Origin: Odontesthes bonariensis
Lineage: Eukaryota > Chordata > Actinopteri > Atheriniformes > Atherinopsidae
Reading direction: 5' to 3'
Length of the DNA: 64,000 bases
Assembly (NCBI RefSeq): GCF_027942865.1
Contig: NC_134517.1
Coordinates: 19,846,009 to 19,910,008 of the forward strand
The stretch's first letter is position 1, and the number at the start of each line of letters is the position of its first letter. The notes beneath the pieces were generated by a model. That model saw only the letters and a list, made by a program, of their open reading frames with translations, was not told the origin of the DNA and did not search any database. Made by a program: the position numbers and the translations under genes. Shown piece by piece: positions 54,603-64,000 of the stretch.

Positions 54603-57372
54603 GTGAGTAGCAGCTGACAGCACAAGTGCCGCTCTGCAGCCGGAGTGCGTTTCCTACCTCAGGCGGACAGTTCCGACATGCCATTTTAATGCTTACACGT
54701 ATCATTTGTGAGAGCGGCCGCGAGGAAGTTGAGTGAAAGCTGTCACCGTCCACACGCAGATGCTGAATCCGACTGGTCCGAGGTTCACGATGCCGCCTTT
54801 AACGGACGGGTCCTCGCTCTGCAGAGGCTCATTGCTCAGGTGAAATGAAATAAAACCGACGGAGTGCAGGATTAACTCGCATGTCATGTTTTCACGGACA
54901 CATCATACTTAAGACTCCCTGTGTTCTGTCTTGCTTACAGGGAGCTTGTGTGAATCTGAACACTCTGGACCAGGTCTCGCCCCTCCACGGAGCCTGTATG
55001 CAAGGCCACACAACATGTGCGAAGCTTCTGCTGGAAAACGGTGCAAATGTCAGTAAAGCCTTCATCATCTAGCTTCGGATTTCTATGTGAAATAACTTAA
55101 GTTAAGACCGACTCGTATCAGGACAGTATGTCCTCTTACCTCTCTTGTACGAAACTCCCAGTTTTTGCCCTTAACTGCCATATCAATTATTGCTAGTTTT
55201 AACTTGATGGTGGTCCATTTTTAGTAAGAAATTAACCAAACACATACAAGCAAGCCGAGCAGACACAACTCACGAACAAGCAAAAATCTGCAGATATAGT
55301 TTTCTCCTTAGTGAAATCTGAATCTAAATCTGATCACTTTTGCCTTATTTGCCTGTTGTTTTAACTTTGAATTGACTCTCTGCTCTCAAAAAACCTTCCC
55401 TGCTCATGTCAGGTAAACAGCTCAACGTTGGACGGACAAACCGCCTTATCAGAAGCTTGTGCCCGGGGCAACGTGACCTGCGCATCGCTGCTTCTTCAAC
55501 ACGGCGCCACTCCCCTGGGAGCCAGCCGCTCCAACTCTCCGATCCACTGTGCTGCAGCCGAGGGTCAGAGGTCACATTCCACAGCATGTGCATGGATAAT
55601 CCATACTGAGCTTATTCAGCATTAACCAAAAGCTCAAAAAGTGGCAATGTGTGAGGAAAACTCAGAAGTGTAGGATGTAAAAAAAAAGAAAGAAAAAAAA
55701 GAAAAGAAAAACAGCCTGTTGTTGGAGCCTGTAATGTAAGACGGCAGCATGTTCTCCCCTGAGAAGCACAAGCAGCTTTCAAAGCCGATCCTTTCGAGCA
55801 CATCACTTCACATTGGGATGACTCTGCTAACTCTCCTCAGGTCACCCCGAGTGCATCGAAGCTCTCGTTCAGTACGGCGCAGATGTGGATCAGCACATCG
55901 ACGAATTAGGATCCCCTCTCCACGCCGCCTGCTCCAATCAGCGTCTAAATACCGCGAGGAAACTACTTCAGCTTGGTAAGATGCTCTCTTACAGTGTTTT
56001 ACTGTTTCGGAGGTGTAAAGAAACATTTGGAGCCATAAATTTCACATTCCCGTCAGACAAATATCTGTGTAAAAATCATAAAGAAGCAGCCTTGCCCACA
56101 GGTTTCCCCAACATGTACACGCATGTAACCTTTAAATTACAGGTCCTGTGCTTTAACAAACCCGTCCCGCAGACTGGATCCTACATTCCAAACTGTTAAG
56201 CATGCAGCCTAACCAGTAAAAAGTGCTTAAGCACATCACACGCTACTGGCAGGTGTTGGGTAATACAACTGCGTGTTCAACAAAAAAAAAGTTCCATGAA
56301 GCCATTTGTGCCTGTAGAGGCAGCGGAAACGTATAGGATGAACGCCAGTCTATAATTCTCTTTAATAAGCATTCGATGGGGTTAAATCGTACACACACCT
56401 GGGTTTATGTCGTAGTTTGTGTGCTGTGCTCATAAACTCGGTTTGAGCTTTGCACCTCAGTGCTGCATCGCGCTCTGCTAGCGTGCCACGAACTTAACAG
56501 AAAATGTTATTGTGGGTCGCACAGGGGCTGGATTTTGACAAGGTTCCGCTCTCCCCTTGCAGACTCCAGCTATGTTAGAGGAGTGCTTTCGCCATTCAAT
56601 GAGGAAGCCTTGAAAGTGATGCGAAAATAATACGGCTTTGTTCAGAAAATTTTCATGCAGAAAATATAAATATGTATATCGTCACATCTGGCATCCAAAA
56701 TAAGATGGATGTGCCAGCGTAATGCATCTGCATTAAAATGGATCAAAGCAATAAGTACGATGTTTTAGAACTCAAAGATGTAAGACCTGCACTAAACTTC
56801 TACTTCCACCCTTTTTTCCCTCATGAGCCTCTGTCGGTTTAAATGTCATGCTGTGGGAGCTTTCACTGAACTGTCAGAGAAGGAGAAGACATGAACCTAA
56901 CCTCTCGCCCTCTTCAGGTGCCAGCGTAAACACAAGTGCCTCTGGGGACTCGCCCCTGCACATCGCCTCTCGTCTGTCCAGCCCCGAGCTGCTGTCTGTC
57001 CTGCTGGAGAACGGGGCCGACCGCCTCCTCGCCAACTCAGAGGGCAAACGGCCGCTGGACCTGGCGCCTCCTGACAGCCTGGCAGGGAGACTGCTGAGAA
57101 AAGCGGGAGGTATTCAGACCACAGTTACCAAGTAGCTGGGAGCAAGGGTCATGATCAAAACATCTCTAGAATGGCTGCTGCTTGTCCCCTGAGTGTCCCC
57201 AGGAGTGTCTCCTCTAATGCAGCTGTGCAGACTACACATCAGGAGAGCTGTGGGCAAGCAGAGGCTGGCTGGGGTTCCTGACCTTCATCTGCCAACAGAG
57301 CTGGTGCAGTATCTTCTCTACCAATCGGACCCGAGGGGGGGATCGAATGCAAGGAAACCGTTCAACATTTAA
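54596..57372 (+). CDS. asb9: ankyrin repeat and SOCS box protein, ASB9-like
   Basis: ASB proteins are substrate receptors of Cullin-5/Elongin B-C ubiquitin ligases; mammalian ASB9 targets creatine kinases (established). Exons: 54596-54602 (tentative), 54760-54839, 54941-55048, 55413-55563, 55841-55975, 56918-57109, 57203-57372. The join is in frame and gives 280 residues. About six ankyrin repeats are visible: SDWSEVHDAAFNGR, VSPLHGACMQGHTTCAKLLL, TALSEACARGN, SPIHCAAAEGHPECIEAL, GSPLHAACSNQ and SPLHIASRLSS. A SOCS box follows at about residues 228-265: BC-box PLMQLCRL and a Cul-box-like LPTELVQYLLY. SDW near the N-terminus and EGKRPLDLAPPDS favour ASB9 over ASB11 or ASB13. An unusual tail of about 15 residues follows the SOCS box. 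Confidence 0.85.
54760..54839 (+). CDS. asb9: asb9 coding exon 2
   Basis: Between cacgcag and gtgaaa. It codes AESDWSEVHDAAFNGR and ALQRLIAQ, the first ankyrin repeat. Confidence 0.85.
54941..55048 (+). CDS. asb9: asb9 coding exon 3
   Basis: Exactly 36 codons between cttacag and gtcagt: GACVNLNTLDQVSPLHGAC, then CAKLLLENGAN; one ankyrin repeat. Confidence 0.9.
55413..55563 (+). CDS. asb9: asb9 coding exon 4
   Basis: Between atgtcag and gtcaga. It codes VNSSTLDGQTALSEACARGN, then LLLQHGATPLG and SPIHCAAAE. Confidence 0.88.
55841..55975 (+). CDS. asb9: asb9 coding exon 5
   Basis: Between cctcag and gtaaga. It codes HPECIEALVQYGADVDQHID, then GSPLHAACSNQR and KLLQL. Confidence 0.9.
56918..57109 (+). 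CDS. asb9: asb9 coding exon 6
   Basis: Between tcttcag and gtattc. It codes ASVNTSASGDSPLHIASRLS, then LLENGADRLLANSEGKRPLD. The 0.94 kb intron before it (55976-56917) shows nothing recognisable. Confidence 0.9.
57203..57372 (+). CDS. asb9: asb9 last exon (SOCS box)
   Basis: The acceptor is tccccag. It codes VSPLMQLCRLHIRRAVGKQR and LHLPTELVQYLLYQ, the SOCS box, then a polar tail ending KPFNI with TAA at 57370-57372. Confidence 0.9.
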
Positions 57373-57402
57373 AACTCAAACTTTGAGCCTTACACGTTGA
57401 GG

Positions 57403-57414
57403 CCAGCAGGGGGC
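57403..57414 (+). promoter_or_regulatory. CTCF-like motif, forward
   Basis: CCAGCAGGGGGC is close to the optimal CTCF core. It lies 30 bases past the asb9 stop codon, in its 3' UTR. Confidence 0.45.
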
Positions 57415-57526
57415 ACACTTGTACAACCTGCAACAGACCCCCCCCCTGAAAACAAGATCTCTGAGATCAGTTTGGACTAAATTATTATCTGATTATACAG
57501 ACTTAAAAGTCTTGGAGCGTGATACC

Positions 57527-57532
57527 ATTAAA
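57527..57532 (+). terminator. asb9: possible asb9 poly(A) signal (ATTAAA)
   Basis: The first common hexamer after the asb9 stop, 155 bases downstream. The downstream GT-rich element is not obvious, so the call is weak. Confidence 0.3.
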
Positions 57533-57539
57533 TATGAAT

Positions 57540-60500
57540 GAGATAACATTTTTAAAGTGAGGACAAGGAAAAAAGTTAATGTGGAATTCATTGGATTTAA
57601 ACTACAGACAGATTATTTGTATTATTACACAAGGATCGCCATGAATATTGTAATTTTGCTTGGATGCTGTTAGAGAAGCTGGACGACATACATCGATGTA
57701 ATGATACGTTACACAAATGCTTTTATTCCTCGATTGGGGAAAAAAAAAAAAAAAAAATCATATAATTGAATTACAGTGTCTGAAATATTTTCAACGAAAG
57801 CTCATTGAAAGCTGCCCTCCGGGTGGATGTAAATGTATTACTCTCAGTGTTTTATGTGTGAGGTAGATGACATGCAGGTGGACGACTGCTACAATGCTCC
57901 AACAGTTCCTGGCAGCATCGTGCTCTTCAGCCTCCAGCTCACACAGGCACTGGGGTCTCTTTCTTGTTTTAATTTTTGCTCTCATCTATTTGCTGTTGCT
58001 TGGTTCCCTGATAATCTGCTTCTGATTATGAATACTACTGTTAAAAAACAAACAAAAAAACACTTCTGTAACAGGATGCACGGTGTGAAATCCAATCCAA
58101 TTTTATTTATAAAGCACTTTACAACAACCTCAGTCGACCAAAGTGCTGTACAGAAAAATAAAAACAAAAAATTAAAAGAATAAAATACAAGAATAAATTA
58201 AAAGCCATACAACAGCTATATAATTTAAAACAATAATAATACTAATATAAATGTACCGAATGGCTGAGAGACATGGCCTGTGCACACGTGGATAAACGAG
58301 CTTATGAATCGATCCCCTTTTCTGCTGACCGTACAACGTGTTTCAGGGTCGTCTTGTGAGTTTATGACTGTGCGAGATGGTTCTGTGCCGCTTCTTTAGA
58401 GTCAGAAGGGAATTTCTCAAAAGAAACACAAGATAATGTAGCAAAGGAAACAAAACAAACGGGGGAAAAAAAAAAAACTCGTGAGCACTGACAGCATGGA
58501 AAGGAAAAGAGGACAAACGTCATGGATACGAGCGACGCTGAAGCCGCCGTTGAGTCAATCAATATGTTTGAACCCAATAGAGCCAACGGAAACAATTTGT
58601 GTTTGCCAACAGTTTCCATTTCAGGGGGAAAAAAAAGGATTAAAGGTTTAATTTGGTCTGGCACTTCTCTCCGTTGCCCAAATCCAATATGTACAATGTG
58701 ACATCTGATGTCTGAGCAACTCTTTAAAAGGCTTCCCAACCTCTGAGCAGTGCATCTGTTTGTATGTACGGCCAGTCAGTGGCAGCTGCCGGAGGCAGAA
58801 AAAGCCTCAAGATTTAAAAACATGTGAAAAACAGATGAAGTAGATATCACTTTTATTGGCAATGAGTAATGTTTTCTGGCTCTGTATTAAAAGTGTTGAC
58901 TTCGATAGGTCATTGAGAGGGACGGGAAGTTGACCCTTGGAGAGCAACGCCTTCCACACTGTGACAAAAGCAACACGCACCCTTCCAGTTAAATCCAGTT
59001 TCCATTGATCCCTTCTGTCCCAATTTGCCCACCGAACTAAATCATCACACACCCCCCCCCCAGAAACATTGCACGAGTGCCCAGGGCGAAGCGCGAGCTT
59101 CGATTGAGCTGGTGTTTCATGTAAAATCGATACCACGGAGGAGCTTCAGACCTCTGCAGCTGCTGGGAAACACATCCTCCACCAGTAATTAGTGGGATGA
59201 AGACAATCAGATGAGACGACTCTGTCTGAGGTGGGGGGGGGGAGTAATCGCTGTCACGTGACCGCCCTAAATAACGATCCGCTCCAGCCACCATCATCGC
59301 GTTTCTGATGGCGGTGCTCGGTGAGGCGAAGCCAAACCCCGGGTTCATCCAGGTACAATGTGGCACTCAGATGCACTTAAAAATCAACCCCACATACGTG
59401 TGATACCAAAGCTTTTACCAGTATTCTCCAGGGGAACACACTCCATTAATCCCCATCTTTTTCTTCTTCCTGTTGTTTTTTTTTTTGAGTGCATCGGCAC
59501 TTTCGACCGAAATAGTGCAAAACGGATGTCTTTCTGAGGATTTAAGTGAAAAGGACACAAAACAGTTAGGCGGAAAAGAAAGTACTCCTAACGCGCCTAT
59601 TTTCATGTTTTATGCAGCAGGACACAACAGAAGGGATACCTCAGTCTTGATATGAGGTAAATACGACCCCAAATGAGGGACAACACCTGAAAAATGACAC
59701 CGTGTTATTATGGGGGAAAAAGATAAAGCCAAAATGTAGAAGCACTGTATGAGAAGGTTAGTAGTAGAGCCATCTTAAGCAGCAGTTTGCTTGTGGAAAT
59801 GCTTTTCTGTTATCAGTCTCTCATATTGTTGTGGGCGCACGTTTATGCACAGCACATCATTTCAGGCGGGTCTGGACTTTGATCCATTGATTCTCCTCCT
59901 TTTCAAACACTCTCCTGTAGATTTGCTGCTGCGTTTGAGGATCACTGTCCTGTTGCATCACCCGCTTTTGGCCAGTCTTTAGCTGCCAAGGCAGATGGCC
60001 TCGCATTCGACTCTAGAAAAACTTCAGCGCACAGAGGAGTTGGCGGTCGATGCGAAGGCCGCACGATGCTCGGGGTCCCGTGGCTGCACAACACCTCCAC
60101 CGGCCGTGCTCTACAGTTGGCGCTTTCATAAAACTGCTCACGTTTGATGATGAGTCGCTTTTGGTTTCGTTCTTGTGGAATGAAAAAGTGACAAGTTCAT
60201 CTAAGGCTGTCTGTTCCCATAGTAAAACTCTTGCAATGAAAAGAGGATGCACTTTCTTTTTCCACATGACTGTATGTGAAAGGCAAGAGTGTCCATGAGG
60301 TCGAGGTTCCGCTAAAAAAAACCAAAAGTGAGTCACGGGCCAAGCGACTCACTGCAATCTTTAGGGAACAAACATTCCGAGGGAACCCAAAAAAAAGACC
60401 CAGAGCTAATAATCAGAGTGGCATTAGTTCCCTCGTAATTGCACGAATCATTCTGATCGTTTGCCAGAACGCGAGCAGCAACCCACCCACTGCAACCCCC

Positions 60501-61000
60501 CCCCCAAAAAAAAAAAACAAAGCGCCAGACGACCTTTTATGTGCACACATCTAAGAACCGAACAGTTGATTCCTCGCACACCGGCTCACACTCTGATTGC
60601 TCTGAGCTGGATCTTGTTAGAGATATCAGTGTTTGCCACCGAGGTACAAGTGGGTTGTGCCACGTCCTTGCGCTCGCCGGTAATTGCTTTGGTATTTTTA
60701 GTTTAGCGTTGGGGGGGTAATTAAAACAAAATGAGATAGCGGAGACATGGATCTCTTGTGGCTGCCCCGGTCTGAGCGTGGAGAAGTTTTAGTAAGGTCA
60801 CACGTTGAAATGTTTTCAATTATAAACCTCGGCGCTAATGAGAGTTTATTAAAGAGTGGGAATGTTTTTGCCCAACGGGGCAACTGAGTAGCTGAGACAT
60901 CTACAGCCGCAGATTGAAGGCAGCGTGGAAACGCAGTTTTTTAGCTTTTGGTTTCAGCTTCGGCCTGACAACGTAAAAAAAACAAAACAACAACAACAAC
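57540..61000. other. asb9-mospd2 intergenic region (convergent)
   Basis: About 3.5 kb between two convergent genes. It is AT-rich with homopolymer runs. A dispersed repeat tail sits at 58.09-58.21 kb, and a long A run near 57740. No coding exon is recognised; the open frames are short and featureless. Confidence 0.5.
58088..58210 (+). repeat. teleost dispersed repeat with A-rich tail
   Basis: The text aatccaattttatttataaa, then gcactttacaac and gaccaaagtgctgtacag, is a phrase I recognise as very frequent in percomorph genomes, probably a retroposon 3' end. An A-rich low-complexity tail follows. Confidence 0.6.
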
Positions 61001-61024
61001 AACGTGCATCTTATATTCTGTGTG

Positions 61025-61030
61025 TTTATT
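61025..61030 (-). terminator. mospd2: probable mospd2 poly(A) signal
   Basis: Minus-strand AATAAA (TTTATT on plus), about 435 bases past the mospd2 stop. It is followed on the minus strand by a GTTGTTGTTGTT-rich, T-rich downstream element. Confidence 0.55.
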
Positions 61031-61463
61031 TACATTGTTGTTGATTTATAGAATATAAAAATGATCCGATATGTTCAAAATAACTGATATTTCCAACAAA
61101 GTGGGACTTCTGTAATAAATTTAATTGGTTTAAATAATTTCTGTCTTAACAAAAAAAACAAACAAAAAAAATAAGACAAACAAACTGCTTGAATTGTCTG
61201 TTGTATTAAATGTCAAGTGCCAAAAAAAAGAAAGGAGAGAGAGAACTACCATTTCGCTTCATATATAAACTCCAACATCAGCTTACATGTCCTTCAAGTC
61301 AGCCCTGCGCTCCTCTCCACCACAGCAGGCTGTGGGAAAGGCGTGTGGGGGGGGGGCCAGGTGACCGTTCCTCAGGTGGTCGACTGTGGCCCAGCTGGAA
61401 ACGCCCGGCGTATGCGGGGGTTGACGGGTGCAGGCGGAGGGGGGTGGGGGATGCTGTGGCGGG

Positions 61464-61616
61464 TCAAGATGGCCGCTCAGCTGTGCCCAGCAGGTAGAGG
61501 CACAGCAGGTTCAGCACCACGAGGATCAGCACCATCCCAGCGAGAACCTTCTGCATCCACAGACAGGCGTTCAGCTGCTGCTCCATTCGGGAGTTGCAGT
61601 TCATCAATCGCATGAG
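61464..61616 (-). CDS. mospd2: mospd2 last coding exon (membrane anchor)
   Basis: The acceptor is ctcaccag. It codes LMRLMNCNSRMEQQLNACLW, then a hydrophobic anchor of about 20 residues and GTAERPS, with TGA at 61466-61464. Confidence 0.93.
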   Translation of the reverse strand, partial: LMRLMNCNSRMEQQLNACLWMQKVLAGMVLILVVLNLLCLYLLGTAERPS

Positions 61617-63691
61617 CTGGTGAGAGAGAAAAAAAACAAGAAAAAGAAAAACACGGTTGAGTCCATGCTGGTGAACGCCTTCGTTGGCGAAGAGAAAGGT
61701 GCAAAAATGTGCATCCCAGCCTCCAATTTATCGCACTGTTGGGGACTTTTCTACTTTCTTCAGAGACTAGTTTTTCAGCACCTCTTCGGCGGAGAGTTTA
61801 CGTTGCTCAACATTAAAATCCCACAGAGGTCACGCAGGCAGCATACTTGGCGAGTTTTTTAAAAACTTCTCCCTTCTTTCGAAGCTTGTGTGATTTTTGG
61901 CCGTGGGGCTTTGGTGTATTGTTATGTTAAAATGTTCCTCTGCATAGCTTCTTGAGACTGCAAGTCATCTTCCAGGCCAGTATTTCACCCTTAGTGCTCA
62001 TTCGCTGTGGGGGTCTTGGCCAGTTACATGCCAAACACGCTGGACCCCCCCCCTCCCCCCCCATCGAAGGGCGAACATACGCATCTTCTTCTATATTACA
62101 TTTGAAAACAATGACAAAGGTATCGACAGAATAGACAGAAAACGAACCTACGACAAGAACTCACCGCTGTGTTTAACTCCTGCTGCCCACTGTTCACCGT
62201 CTCCACAGGGTTTTCCCTGAGGGGGTTCACTGCCGCTTTAACACTGTCCAGAGCGTGACAGCGCAACCTGTAAGAAAAGGAAGCATCCAGTGAGCAGAGA
62301 CTCGCAGCTTTTCGAAGAGACAAATATCGTGCAAACTCTTCAGGGCATTAAGGAACAAAGGATGCGCACCTGTGTTCCATGACCTGGTTTTTTGGTACTT
62401 CTTTCCAGAACTGAGCGAGTTCTTGTGATCCAACACTCTCCATCTCTGCGGCCATCACCAGGAATCTGTCTTGCGGAGAGGCCTGAGAACCTGCCCAACA
62501 AACAAAACGGAGACAAGTAAATACAATCGTGAAAGAGGTTTTTGCTATTGGTCTGACATTCTCCAGGTGAATCGCACCCTTATTGGGAGGAAGTATTGCT
62601 TTTAATCAAAGAGGAGATGTGAAAGAATGTCTTTTTTATACTAAGAGCAGAGTTTAAATACATATCCAAGTCACTGCAGCCAACTGACAGTTCAGTCACA
62701 GAAATGGAGAAGCTATGTTTAAAGGCTGTTAGGCAGGACTGAAAAATAACAATAAAAACAATTTGAAATACCACCGCAGCATAAAAGCAAGGAAAAAAAG
62801 CCACCCTAAAATAGGCCACACTGATTCTTCTGAGCTATACTCAGCAGATCCCAACCAACAGATGACACGTCCGTGCCACAAAATGGTTCAACTTCCTGTC
62901 AGTTGGCTTGTTGATGGCTTGTTTTCGCGGTGATTCTTTTATCGTTCTTGAAATATGCATGTCGGGGCGAAGAAAAGTTGCCGCCTGCACTTTGGAAAGG
63001 TAATAAAGTGACCCATTTGATTATTCTGGAGTTGGGCGTTTGGCGAACATCGGCTCCCATGAATAGAGTGCAGAGCTTAAGTGCAGTACCTCCATGTAAG
63101 GACACCACAATGTCGACTGAAGCTCCCGGCTCACAGCTGCTGCTGCTGGGCTTCACTCTGTACTTCTCTGGCGCTGTGGTCCGCACCTGTGTACACAACC
63201 ATTTCTGTCTATGAATTCAAGCACGTTAAAATGTCAACAACCTCAGGGGTTCCTGCAAATTTCTTAGTCCTGTGTGCTGTCGCTCATATAAACGAGTTAC
63301 CATGAAAACAATGCAACAAACCACGGACTGTAAATAAAAGATGGACAGATCTGAGAGGCGAAGCGGATGCCAAAGTGCCTTTAACTTACAGTCGTCACGA
63401 TGGTTCATAAAAAGGTGAGCTTTAAGGCTGGGTTGACATGTGACCAACAAGCAGCAAATGCATGGTCTGCACTTACAGCATGTGCAGATATCTAACTTTA
63501 TCATTTAATCCTCGTAGCATCCTAGAATTCTCCTTCTATGCCGAGATTATGACAACAAGCGCCGTCGTTAGGCCGCACACTTAGATTCAAGACTCACCTT
63601 AAAGGCCACCTGATTTTTGGTCACGTTGCTCAGGATAATGAGGCATTTCTTCTCGGTCTCCCCAGAACCGAAGCTGAGCTCCTCAGCGGGG
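61464..63691 (-). CDS. mospd2: motile sperm domain-containing protein 2, C-terminal five exons (gene runs off the right edge)
   Basis: An ER-anchored tether whose MSP domain binds FFAT motifs on partner proteins at membrane contact sites (established). Exons in transcript order: 63691-63598, 63186-63090, 62490-62370, 62267-62165, 61616-61464. The join is in frame and gives 188 residues plus stop. The MSP domain reads PAEELSFGSGETEKKCLII, NVTKNQVAFK, VRTTAPEKYRVKPSSSSCEP and VDIVVSLHGG, the TTAPEKYRVKP segment being the FFAT-binding core. Then come QDRFLVMAAEME, FWKEVPKNQVMEHRLRCH, a short coiled-coil-like stretch and a C-terminal membrane anchor (AGMVLILVVLNLLCLYLL). The N-terminal CRAL-TRIO domain must lie beyond 64000. 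The last 300 bases of the window show no further exon. Confidence 0.95.
62165..62267 (-). CDS. mospd2: mospd2 penultimate exon
   Basis: Between cttacag and gtgagt. It codes LRCHALDSVKAAVNPLREN and then a polar linker. Confidence 0.9.
62370..62490 (-). CDS. mospd2: mospd2 exon: end of MSP domain and linker
   Basis: I place the acceptor at gggcag (first exon base 62490) rather than the cag eight bases later. Only the former keeps the frame, and it gives HGGSQASPQDRF, the same length as human HGGLTVSAQDRF. The exon ends at 62370 before gtgcgc. Confidence 0.88.
63090..63186 (-). CDS. mospd2: mospd2 exon: FFAT-binding core of MSP domain
   Basis: Between acacag and gtactg. It codes VRTTAPEKYRVKPSSSSCEP and VDIVVSLHG. 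Confidence 0.94.
63598..63691 (-). CDS. mospd2: mospd2 exon: start of MSP domain
   Basis: Between ccttcag and gtgagt on the minus strand. It codes PAEELSFGSGETEKKC and NVTKNQVAFK. The first base completes a codon from an exon outside the window. Confidence 0.93.
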
Positions 63692-64000
63692 CTGAAGGAC
63701 AGACAAAAGAAAAAAAAACTCATTATGTAGCAGGAACTACAGTAGGAAGCTGTTTGGGTTGAAACCAAAGGCTAAGTTCTTAAAAATGCTTTCATCAGAC
63801 AACGGATTTTATTCATTTCCCAACGAGCTTTGTCATTTTCTCTCCCGAGCATCCCATTAGAACAGCCTCGGCCGCCACACTTCCTGCGCGCTTTAATTAT
63901 CCCGGGACTTGTAGCTTTCACTGCGACACATCCTCTCTCTCCTGAAGGGCAATTCTGTTCACGGCGATGTGTCGGGGCTCAAAAAAAACCAAAACAATAA

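Noticed and set aside
62483..62490. Possible missing micro-exon between mospd2 exons at 63090 and 62482
   Set aside because: With the nearer acceptor the frame breaks, which first suggested a micro-exon. Using the cag eight bases upstream restores the frame and the human length, so none is needed.

Overview
The window is a piece of vertebrate nuclear genome, almost certainly from a ray-finned (teleost) fish. The genes are split by short GT-AG introns. The proteins are those of human Xp22 but with fish-like divergence. The introns carry repeat types common in teleosts: Tc1-like and Harbinger-like remnants, short inverted-terminal-repeat elements, and dispersed repeat tails. I cannot name the species. 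Gene names rest on recognising family sequences from memory; no search was run.

Layout, left to right. (1) 1-11612, minus strand: the 5' end of anos1 (anosmin-1, formerly KAL1). Coding exon 1 is at 11421-11612 and a 48-base exon 2 at 4488-4535. The rest of the gene must lie beyond the left edge. Intron 1 contains a dead Tc1-like element. (2) About 11.6-22.7 kb: intergenic, with no gene seen. (3) About 22.78-45.3 kb, plus strand: tbl1x, complete for coding sequence. It has a probable non-coding first exon ending near 23074, a 14.8 kb first intron crowded with small transposons (29-36.5 kb), 14 coding exons (37915-43322, 513 residues) and a roughly 2 kb 3' UTR. (4) 45853-51878, minus strand: gpr143 (OA1), complete, 9 coding exons, 416 residues. 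It lies tail to tail with tbl1x and has a Tc1-like composite in its last intron. (5) About 54.6-57.4 kb, plus strand: an ankyrin-repeat/SOCS-box gene, best matched to asb9, 280 residues if the tiny first exon is right. (6) 61464-63691, minus strand: the last five coding exons of mospd2 (MSP domain plus C-terminal membrane anchor). The CRAL-TRIO part lies beyond the right edge.

The order and strands anos1(-), tbl1x(+), gpr143(-) match human Xp22.3. asb9 and mospd2 are also Xp22 genes in human but lie several megabases away and are not adjacent to GPR143 there. These are independent single-gene transcription units; there is no operon logic. Their roles are neural extracellular-matrix signalling (anos1), NCoR/SMRT corepressor exchange (tbl1x), melanosome biogenesis (gpr143), Cullin-5 ubiquitin ligase targeting (asb9) and ER membrane contact sites (mospd2).

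I found no undescribed biological system. The most useful points are the recovery of two short anos1 exons, the fish version of Xp22 synteny, melanocyte-type E-box motifs at gpr143, three CTCF-like motifs of which two face each other across tbl1x-gpr143, nearly abutting convergent poly(A) signals, and a 39-base near-perfect palindrome inside a short inverted-repeat element.
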